64,000 nt of DNA from Candidatus Kryptonium thompsonii (GTDB taxonomy: Bacteria > Bacteroidota > Ignavibacteria > Kryptoniales > Kryptoniaceae): positions 124,001-188,000 of the forward strand of contig LDXX01000001.1 in the NCBI GenBank assembly GCA_001442925.1, given 5' to 3'. Below the pieces are notes generated by a model. That model had not been told where the DNA came from and ran no database searches. It saw only the letters and a list, made by a program, of their open reading frames with translations. Made by a program: the position numbers and the translations under genes. Within the stretch, counting starts at the first letter, position 1. Each line of letters starts with the position of its first letter. Of the stretch, positions 11,030 through 17,836 are shown piece after piece.

Positions 11030-12151
11030 TTAATCAAACTTAATTAAGTCTTCAATCGGTGTATATTCAAGTCCAAATGCTTCTGCCACACCTTTATGTG
11101 TAACTTTGCCTTCAATTATATTAACACCCCTTCTCAACTCTTTGTTCGTCTTTATGGCCATCTCAAAACCTTTATCAGCGAGTTCAATCACATATGGAAG
11201 TGTGGCATTCGTAAGAGCAATTGTTGATGTCTTTGGAACAGCGCCGGGCATATTTGCAACGCCGTAATGAACAACGCCATACTCAATATACACCGGATCA
11301 TCATGTGTCGTTGGTCTTATAGTTTCAATGCATCCACCTTGGTCAACTGAAACATCGATTATTACTGCTCCTTCTTTCATTTGTGCAACTAATTCTTTTG
11401 GCACAAGCTTTGGTGCTTTTGCCCCCGGTATTAAAACTGCGCCAATCAAAACATCAGCTCTGCGAACTGCCTTAGCAATATTATACTCATTTGAAGCCAT
11501 TGTTATAACATTTTTCGGCATTATATCATCAAGATATCTCAACCTCTGCAAGTTAACATCAAGTATTGTAACCCTTGCCCCAAGCCCGGCAGCAATTTTC
11601 GCTGCATTTGTGCCAACAACTCCACCTCCAATTATCGCAACATCAGCAGGTTCAACACCCGGAACCCCACCCAACAAAACTCCACGTCCACCCATAGATT
11701 TCTCAAGATACTTCGCTCCCTCCTGTGGTGCCATCCTTCCCGCAATCTCGCTCATCGGCTCAAGCAAAGGCAAAGTCCCGTCATCCTTTTGAACAGTCTC
11801 ATAGGCAATGGCTATACATCCTGACTTAATAACAGCCTCAGTCAACTCGCGACTCGCTGCGAAATGGAAATAAGTGAAAACAATTTGTCCCTTTCTCAAA
11901 AGATTATACTCATAATCGATCGGCTCCTTCACCTTGACTATCATATCAGCTTCAGCATAAATCTCACGGGGATCCGAAACAATTTCAGCACCAGCATCCC
12001 TGTAAAGCTCATCGCTAAATCCACTCCCAAGCCCAGCTCCTTTCTCAACCAAAACAGTATGACCGTGAGCCTTAAGAATTGAAACACCAGCAGGTAAAAG
12101 TGCTACTCTGTTTTCCATCCTTTTAATTTCTTTTGGAACTCCTACTATCAT
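11030..12151 (-). CDS. ald: Alanine dehydrogenase
   Basis: NAD-dependent interconversion of L-alanine with pyruvate and ammonia. The 373 aa protein matches family length. The N-terminal signature MIVGVPKEIKRMENRVALL is typical, as are the substrate-binding segment with KVKEP and FTYFHFAAS (catalytic His), and the Rossmann motif VAIIGGGVVGTNAAKIA. PntA, the transhydrogenase relative, was considered, but the length and absence of membrane segments favour Ald. It sits between the M16 protease (15 bases) and nuoG (23 bases) in one operon, which could let alanine oxidation feed NADH to complex I. That link is inference. Confidence 0.95.
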   Translation of the reverse strand: MIVGVPKEIKRMENRVALLPAGVSILKAHGHTVLVEKGAGLGSGFSDELYRDAGAEIVSDPREIYAEADMIVKVKEPIDYEYNLLRKGQIVFTYFHFAASRELTEAVIKSGCIAIAYETVQKDDGTLPLLEPMSEIAGRMAPQEGAKYLEKSMGGRGVLLGGVPGVEPADVAIIGGGVVGTNAAKIAAGLGARVTILDVNLQRLRYLDDIMPKNVITMASNEYNIAKAVRRADVLIGAVLIPGAKAPKLVPKELVAQMKEGAVIIDVSVDQGGCIETIRPTTHDDPVYIEYGVVHYGVANMPGAVPKTSTIALTNATLPYVIELADKGFEMAIKTNKELRRGVNIIEGKVTHKGVAEAFGLEYTPIEDLIKFD

Positions 12152-12166
12152 TAGTTCCTTCTCCGT

Positions 12167-13477
12167 TTATTTTTTAGATGGGTTGATGATAACTGTTGTA
12201 AATTTTTCCTTCCTCAAAGTTTCAATCGCCACTTCACGAATTTCATCAGGTGTGATCCTTCCAATCTTTTTTATAACTTCACTCACATCTGAATACCTGC
12301 CATCATAAACAAGTTCTATCTGTGCAAGCCTTTGCATCCTATTTGACATGCTTTCTAAACCGATTAAAATAGAAGACTTCACCTGCTCCTTAGCCCTCTT
12401 CAATTCATCCACAGAGACACCGTTCTTAACAATTGAATTAAACTCCTTCCATACTAATTCAATCGTCTTCTCCACATTCTTTCTGTCACATGCAAAATAA
12501 ACACCAAAAACCCCCGAATCTTTAAACATCGTGTAAAATGAATAAATTGAATACACGAAACCATATTTTTCCCTTATATTCTGGAACAATCTTGAACTCA
12601 TCCCATCGCCAATGATCGTGTTAAGAAGCAGCAAATGATCCCGCCATTTATCTCTAGCCCCAAAAGTAGCAGTCCCAATACAAACATGTGATTGACTTGA
12701 AGGTCTTTCAATAACATAGTTAACTGCCCTCATTCCCTCTGGTTTTCTTCTAACATTGACAAATCCATTTTTATTCGTCGCTGTGAAAAACTTATCAACA
12801 TATTCAACAAGTTTATCATGGACGAGATTTCCAGCAGCTGATACGACAATGTTACTTGGATTATAAAATTTTCTTAAATGTTCAAAAAGTTTCTCCCTTG
12901 TAAATCCACTGACGGTTTCCCTCGTTCCTATTATAGGCAAGCCAAGTGGATGTGGATGATAAATCTGATATTCAAGAAGGTCACCAATATAATCCTCAAA
13001 ATCATCCTCAACATCTTTTATCTCTTCATAAACAACTTTCTTCTCCTTTTCGATTTCCCTTTTATCAAATGTCGGATTTTGAACTATATCCGCAAGTATC
13101 TCAACTCCCTCTTTTAAATGTTCGCTCAAAACCCTGACATAAAAACAAGTATTTTCCTTTGTTGTGAAGGCATTCAAATAACCCCCGATATCCTCGACAA
13201 ATTCGGCAATTTCCCTTGCACTTCTTTTCCCCGTTCCTTTGAAAACCATATGCTCTATGAAATGAGTTATACCATTGTCCAAATCACTTTCATCCCTCGA
13301 ACCAACATCAACCCATACCCCCAAGGAGACACTTTTAACATGCGGTATTGATTCAGAAACAACCCGAATGCCGTTACTAAGAACAGTTTTATTGTAATTT
13401 GAAGTTGCTACCTGAGTCTTTTCTTTCTCAACTACAACTGATCGAGACTTTCTCATTTCAAAACTTATATCTTTCAA
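12167..13477 (-). CDS. M16-family zinc peptidase (processing-peptidase type)
   Basis: Zinc metalloprotease of the pitrilysin family, M16B-sized (about 430 aa). The inverted zinc motif HxxEH is present at residues 72-76 (HFIEH), with the distal Glu region EEIKDVEDD further on. The C-terminal half carries the LFQNIREKYGFVYSI Arg/Tyr element, so the active half and partner half-domain are both present. Bacterial homologues are cytoplasmic or periplasmic peptidases of uncertain substrate. No clear signal peptide is seen. The frame begins at TTG (13477); the ATG at 13456 is an alternative. A TTGATT-17-TATATT promoter lies just upstream, making this the first gene of the run down to the YjbQ-like gene. 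Confidence 0.9.
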   Translation of the reverse strand: MKDISFEMRKSRSVVVEKEKTQVATSNYNKTVLSNGIRVVSESIPHVKSVSLGVWVDVGSRDESDLDNGITHFIEHMVFKGTGKRSAREIAEFVEDIGGYLNAFTTKENTCFYVRVLSEHLKEGVEILADIVQNPTFDKREIEKEKKVVYEEIKDVEDDFEDYIGDLLEYQIYHPHPLGLPIIGTRETVSGFTREKLFEHLRKFYNPSNIVVSAAGNLVHDKLVEYVDKFFTATNKNGFVNVRRKPEGMRAVNYVIERPSSQSHVCIGTATFGARDKWRDHLLLLNTIIGDGMSSRLFQNIREKYGFVYSIYSFYTMFKDSGVFGVYFACDRKNVEKTIELVWKEFNSIVKNGVSVDELKRAKEQVKSSILIGLESMSNRMQRLAQIELVYDGRYSDVSEVIKKIGRITPDEIREVAIETLRKEKFTTVIINPSKK

Positions 13478-13502
13478 AAATTTATCTTTACGATTTACTC
13501 AA

Positions 13503-13531
13503 AATATACCAATACAATCTTAAATAATCAA
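13503..13531 (-). promoter_or_regulatory. Predicted sigma-70-type promoter of the M16-ald-nuoGHI operon
   Basis: On the minus strand: -35 TTGATT (13526-13531), 17-base spacer, -10 TATATT (13503-13508). The predicted transcription start is near 13496, about 20 bases before the TTG start of the M16 protease. Confidence 0.6.
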
Positions 13532-13596
13532 GCAAAAATCCCCTATTTTTCACAGCGATAAATTCACTCCTCAAATGAATGGCAAAAAATAACTCC

Positions 13597-13661
13597 CCCC
13601 TTTTAATTTTCCCCTTTCTAAAGTTTAGAAAGAGGTCGGGGGATGAGTTCACAAACTCATC
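13597..13661 (+). repeat. Hairpin repeat, unit A
   Basis: First of five copies of an intergenic palindromic repeat. The core stem is CTTTCTAAA with TTTAGAAAG, followed by GG-TCGGGGGATGAGT. The sequence ACTCCCCCC before the core pairs imperfectly with GGGGGATGAGT after it, giving a larger cruciform. A second hairpin follows (GATGAGTT, loop CACA, AACTCATC at 13642-13661). Confidence 0.75.
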
Positions 13662-13674
13662 TCTTTCAATTTTT

Positions 13675-13712
13675 CCCCTCTCTATTTATAGAGAGGGGTT
13701 GGGGGTGAGTCA
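13675..13712 (+). repeat. Hairpin repeat, unit B
   Basis: Stem CCCCTCTCTA / TAGAGAGGGG around a TTTA loop, followed by TTGGGGGTGAGTCA. The final TCA is the stop codon (read on the minus strand) of the dockerin-like T9SS gene, so the repeat abuts and includes the gene's end. Confidence 0.85.
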
Positions 13713-16700
13713 CTTCACCAACACCATCTTCTTTACACTCACAAAATCACCAGCCTCCAACCTGTAAAAATATACCCCGCTCGACAACCCATCTCCCCTG
13801 AACTCAACACTATGCCTACCTGCCCTCACCCTACCATCTACTAACACACCAACCAACCTCCCAAGAACATCATACACACAAAGCCTAACCTCTACATCCC
13901 TCGGCAAATCAAACCTTATAACTGTTGATGGATTAAAAGGATTCGGATAATTCTGATGCAAAGCAAAATCCCTCGGTATATCCTCAAACCTTATAACATA
14001 CACCCTCGAAAAAGCCTCCCTCCCAGAAACCAACGAATCCTCATCATACCCACGAAATCTTATCACCACACTATCCCCAAACTTAACCCCTCCAAACTTC
14101 ACCCTGAACAAACCTAAACCTCCCTCTTCTATACCACCAAACTTTGAATAATCAAAATAAATCACCCCACCCAAACTATCCCTATAAACAAGACCAATTC
14201 CTTCTCTTAAAACTTCAAAACTATCAACCAAACCACGATGATATACCTCAACCCCATAACTTAAAAACTTTCCCCTGAAATCAGGCTTGAAAACAAACTC
14301 TTCACCTGAAACCAAAACTGAAACATCAACGCCTTCAAAACTGAAACTCAAAACCTTAGGCAATCCCTGAATGTGCGAATAATCCCAAATCTTTGTGAAT
14401 GTGAAAACATCATAAACATCCAACTTCCCATCACCCCTAACAACAACCTGTGGCAATGAACCATCATAGGGATAAATATCCGAACCAGAATAATCAAGCT
14501 CACTCCAAGCCTTTACATAACTTCCAAGATCAAATGCATCCACCCTGTTATCCCCATTATAATCACAAAGAGCATTTACCTTCAATGAATAAGGTGAAGA
14601 ACTCTCATTCCCAACCAAGTCATAAACCTTGACATTGAAATTATAAACTGTTGAAGTCCTAAGCCCTGAAACAAAGACTGAATCTGTCACAACCTCAGAA
14701 ATCAAACTATCAGCGATGAAAACTTTATAAACAACCTTACTTATGTCAACAGCCCTATCCCAGTAGAGAACAACCTTCCCAAATAGCAAATTCTTATGCG
14801 ACTTCACTCCCCCAAACCTTGGTGAAAGATTATCAACCCCAACACTATCTATTCTAATTGAAAAATCAAAAGAGCCAAAAATAAAATCCACCCTAACCTT
14901 GACATCAGCTGACTCAAAATTAACCAAATCTTTCCTACTATCCCAATATATTGTGTCAACCCCAACCCCTACAACAGCAAAACTTGAAACCCTCGAACTC
15001 AACTTCCAACTTGAACCACCATCAATTGAATAAAAGAAACTATTTAACCTAACACTATCGCTTGCATTAAAACGACAAACAAATTTTACAATACCAGATT
15101 GAACTCGTTTATCAACATTTAACACCACAGGCACACCCTTACCATAAAGTCTAACTTCTAACGTATCATTCCAAGCCGTGCTAACAACCCTCAATAAACC
15201 ATCATAAACCCCCATTGATGTAGGCTTGAAACTTAAAACAACACTTGAACTATCTCCAGGTTTTATAACGCTTAGATATGAAATAACTCTAAAAGGCTCC
15301 GATACCTCTAAACTTATAACCCTTATCGTGTCAAAATCACCTAAATTGTAAAGCTTAAGAAACTTAACAACTGAATCACCAATAAAAACAGATCTAAAAT
15401 TTATGCTATCAACAGAACTTGATAAATATGGTGGCTTTACTCCTCCACCCCTTAATACAACCTTGTTAACTGAATCAACCTCTGAATTACTGTAAATAAA
15501 CGCAGTATCAACTCTAAAACCTGATGAAACTGGCTTAAACTTAAACTCTAAAGAAACAGAATCACCACTCCCCAAACTCAATGGCAAACTACCTAAATAA
15601 GCAAAACTACTATCACCTATCACAATATCTCTTATCCTTAATGTATCTCCACCTGCGTTTTTTACTATCACATATTCACGCCTTTCATCCCCTAAATACA
15701 CATAACTAAAATCAACTAAATTATTGCTTAAACTAATTAACGGTAAACTACTGCTGAATTTTAAAATAAAAATATCACCACCTCCTGCATTTGACCCCTG
15801 ATAATAAGCACCACCACCTGGATTATGCGTTGGAAAATCAGCCGACTCAGTGTATCCCGTCAAAAATATATTACCTGAACCATCACTAGTAATTGAAGTG
15901 CCAACATCATCACCAATTCCACCATAATAAGTAGCCCAAAGCCTTGCAAGCGGTGGATCTATTGTTAATCTACCTTTATATCCCCCCTCAACCTTAAACG
16001 ACACAAATTTACCCTCGTCAACAACATAACTTAACTTAACTTTACCCCTATCATCATAACCAACAATCTCCCCATCCTCAATCTCCCCTACTGGCGTTGA
16101 TAATCTTAATCTTTTACCATCATCACTTAACTTAATATCTGCCCACTTTACTTCAAGTTTAATTCTTGAAACATTCCCATTCTCTCTTACCTCAAACTCA
16201 TGATGCAAGACTCCATCCTCACCAATCCTCCATACCCAATCTATTCCAGGATAAACCTCCCTTATCCTCACAACCCTATAACTTGGAACAAACAAAACTC
16301 CCTCTGGACAATGTGCAAGATAATAATTTGTATATCCACTCATCGGCTCTGAATACTCTATCCTACCTTCACTTATCTTTCCATCAACAATTTCCAAATC
16401 AACCCTTGCCCATATCATTGTGTCTTGCTTAATTTCCCTCTCAAATGATGGCACCTTACTAAGTGCCCTTCCCCTCTCATGTAAGACTCTGTCAAGAAAT
16501 GTACTCTTAACATCCCTTATAACATAACTTACACCACTTCCCCTAACATACAAATCAATCCCACTATGCCTTGTAAAAAACAAAACATCATCCACCCTCT
16601 TGCCATCAAAATCTCCAACCTGACCCATATTTGGTTGAAACCCAAAAGTGTTAACCCCTCCCTTCAAATTCTCCAAACTCTGTGAGTAAATTGAAGAAAC

Positions 16701-16760
16701 AACCGCAAATAAAAGAATAAAACTTAACTTTCTCATTTTCACTTCAAGTTTTGTTTTCAT
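13710..16760 (-). CDS. Secreted SBBP/ASH-domain protein with dockerin-like module and T9SS sorting domain
   Basis: A 1016 aa predicted T9SS cargo. Domains in order: signal peptide (from M1, or from M9 at 16736, which fits better); an N-terminal domain of the kind that precedes SBBP repeats (PNMGQVGDFDGK); a single SBBP propeller repeat near 270-315 (YYGGIGDDVGTSITSDGSG); two ASH/choice-of-anchor-D-like Ig domains near 330-540 (VDFSYVYLGDERREY, INFRSVFIGDSVV); an Ig-like stretch. Then come two EF-hand-like dockerin half-repeats near 733 (DYNGDNRVDAFDL) and 785 (RGDGKLDVYDV), and a type A sorting domain from NYPNPFNPSTVIRFDL. It is more Gly/Ser/Val/Asp-rich and Lys-poor than neighbouring genes. 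It lies 35 bases after the cohesin-like lipoprotein gene and is bracketed by hairpin repeats. Its function is unknown. Confidence 0.85.
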   Translation of the reverse strand: MKTKLEVKMRKLSFILLFAVVSSIYSQSLENLKGGVNTFGFQPNMGQVGDFDGKRVDDVLFFTRHSGIDLYVRGSGVSYVIRDVKSTFLDRVLHERGRALSKVPSFEREIKQDTMIWARVDLEIVDGKISEGRIEYSEPMSGYTNYYLAHCPEGVLFVPSYRVVRIREVYPGIDWVWRIGEDGVLHHEFEVRENGNVSRIKLEVKWADIKLSDDGKRLRLSTPVGEIEDGEIVGYDDRGKVKLSYVVDEGKFVSFKVEGGYKGRLTIDPPLARLWATYYGGIGDDVGTSITSDGSGNIFLTGYTESADFPTHNPGGGAYYQGSNAGGGDIFILKFSSSLPLISLSNNLVDFSYVYLGDERREYVIVKNAGGDTLRIRDIVIGDSSFAYLGSLPLSLGSGDSVSLEFKFKPVSSGFRVDTAFIYSNSEVDSVNKVVLRGGGVKPPYLSSSVDSINFRSVFIGDSVVKFLKLYNLGDFDTIRVISLEVSEPFRVISYLSVIKPGDSSSVVLSFKPTSMGVYDGLLRVVSTAWNDTLEVRLYGKGVPVVLNVDKRVQSGIVKFVCRFNASDSVRLNSFFYSIDGGSSWKLSSRVSSFAVVGVGVDTIYWDSRKDLVNFESADVKVRVDFIFGSFDFSIRIDSVGVDNLSPRFGGVKSHKNLLFGKVVLYWDRAVDISKVVYKVFIADSLISEVVTDSVFVSGLRTSTVYNFNVKVYDLVGNESSSPYSLKVNALCDYNGDNRVDAFDLGSYVKAWSELDYSGSDIYPYDGSLPQVVVRGDGKLDVYDVFTFTKIWDYSHIQGLPKVLSFSFEGVDVSVLVSGEEFVFKPDFRGKFLSYGVEVYHRGLVDSFEVLREGIGLVYRDSLGGVIYFDYSKFGGIEEGGLGLFRVKFGGVKFGDSVVIRFRGYDEDSLVSGREAFSRVYVIRFEDIPRDFALHQNYPNPFNPSTVIRFDLPRDVEVRLCVYDVLGRLVGVLVDGRVRAGRHSVEFRGDGLSSGVYFYRLEAGDFVSVKKMVLVK

Positions 16761-16795
16761 TTGCAGTTACAGTGATTTTTTCTTGCTTTATATCA

Positions 16796-17623
16796 TCACA
16801 TCACCTTAACATATGCCATATCTGGCGGATTAATGAGTATCACATCACCATTGGAATTAAGCATCGTTATATTTTCAAATTTAAGATAACTATCCCCACC
16901 CCCCTTCGCTCTAAATTTCAACTTTATTATCTCACCACTCCCATTTAAAGAAACAGGTCCAGCTCCAGATGTCGCAAGAACCCCAGTTGAAATGCCTATC
17001 TTCCCACTATTGTTAACCTCATCCAATACCTTTTGAAGCGAAAAATCAGGAACAACTATTTGATCAAGCCCCCTACTAACGACATAATTCCCCTTTTGAA
17101 CTGATAAAAGACTTAACTTATCCTTGTCAAATTTAACTTCAAATTGAACACTTTTAAAATTAATGACCTCCTCAACCCAAACTGAAACATAAAACTCACC
17201 TCCCAAATTAACAATGTTCTTAAGCTTGTAAAACTTTAAAGTCGGACCATTAATAGCATCAACCTTAAACTTTCTTGAAAACTTTCTAACATCAGTATGC
17301 CCCTTGTATCTAACTTCAATTTCAAATGTATACTCAGCATCATCAAGATAATCAAATGAGGCAGATGTTGCCGTCGTCCATTCAGACCAATCAGAATAAT
17401 CCACCAGCCTGAACCTATACTCATTCGCTTCAGGCTTATTCCCAACCCACATTATCGTCACAGCAGTTGAACTTATCGTCTCATTTTCAAAGGGTTTGAC
17501 AATCTCAACAGATGGTGGAGTATAAGCAAGACTTTCAGGATCAAGCGGATTATTAAACTCCCTTGTACAGGACGAAAAGAAGAAAAATGTCAAAATCAAA
17601 ACTAGATAAAATTTTAACCTCAT
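16796..17623 (-). CDS. Lipoprotein with fibronectin-like and cohesin-like domains
   Basis: A 275 aa predicted lipoprotein: hydrophobic signal ending in FSSC (Cys19), then TREFNNPLDPES, a common start of FCB surface lipoproteins. Residues about 35-120 look like a fibronectin-III/Ig-type domain. Residues about 128-270 fit a cohesin-type beta sandwich: VSVWVEEVINFKSVQFEVKF, DKDKLSLLSVQKGNYV, then the late strand GSGEIIKLKFRAKG. Cohesins bind dockerins, and the gene read immediately after this one encodes a protein with a dockerin-like pair of EF-hand repeats. The pairing is inference from adjacency. A GGGAAG stretch precedes the ATG. Confidence 0.75.
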   Translation of the reverse strand: MRLKFYLVLILTFFFFSSCTREFNNPLDPESLAYTPPSVEIVKPFENETISSTAVTIMWVGNKPEANEYRFRLVDYSDWSEWTTATSASFDYLDDAEYTFEIEVRYKGHTDVRKFSRKFKVDAINGPTLKFYKLKNIVNLGGEFYVSVWVEEVINFKSVQFEVKFDKDKLSLLSVQKGNYVVSRGLDQIVVPDFSLQKVLDEVNNSGKIGISTGVLATSGAGPVSLNGSGEIIKLKFRAKGGGDSYLKFENITMLNSNGDVILINPPDMAYVKVM

Positions 17624-17653
17624 CTTCCCATCGCATTTTTATTTTGAAATTTA

Positions 17654-17719
17654 ACTCACCCCTTCCTAACTTCCCCTCCCTATTTTATAGAGAGGGGTAA
17701 GGGATGAGTCAAAACTCAT
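17654..17719 (+). repeat. Hairpin repeat, unit C
   Basis: Core CCCCTCCCTA / TATAGAGAGGGG around TTTT. An outer arm (ACTCACCCCTTCC before, GTAAGGGATGAGT after) matches at about 11 of 13 positions. A secondary hairpin ATGAGT, loop CAAA, ACTCAT sits at 17704-17719. Confidence 0.85.
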
Positions 17720-17729
17720 TTTTCTATAT

Positions 17730-17767
17730 CCCCTCTCTAAAATTAGAGAGGGGGTAGGGGGTGAGTC
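17730..17767 (+). repeat. Hairpin repeat, unit D
   Basis: Core CCCCTCTCTAA / TTAGAGAGGGG followed by GTAGGGGGTGAGTCA, in the same orientation as the other four units. Confidence 0.85.
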
Positions 17768-17787
17768 AAAAACTTATTTTTTAATCT

Positions 17788-17823
17788 CCCCTCTCTATTT
17801 ATAGAGAGGGGCAAGGGGTGAGT
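17788..17823 (+). repeat. Hairpin repeat, unit E
   Basis: Core CCCCTCTCTA / TAGAGAGGGG around TTTA, followed by CAAGGGGTGAGT. It ends 13 bases before the end of the caspase-PEGA gene. Confidence 0.85.
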
Positions 17824-17836
17824 ACCCCCTTGTGAA

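Noticed and set aside
11328-11792. 154-codon frame opposite ald
   Set aside because: Exact antisense shadow of a well-conserved enzyme; low-complexity Pro/Ser/Ala-rich product and no ribosome-binding site.
13597-17823. Hairpin repeats as a CRISPR array
   Set aside because: Units are palindromic, irregularly spaced, separated by genes and lack unique spacers of constant length; no cas genes.
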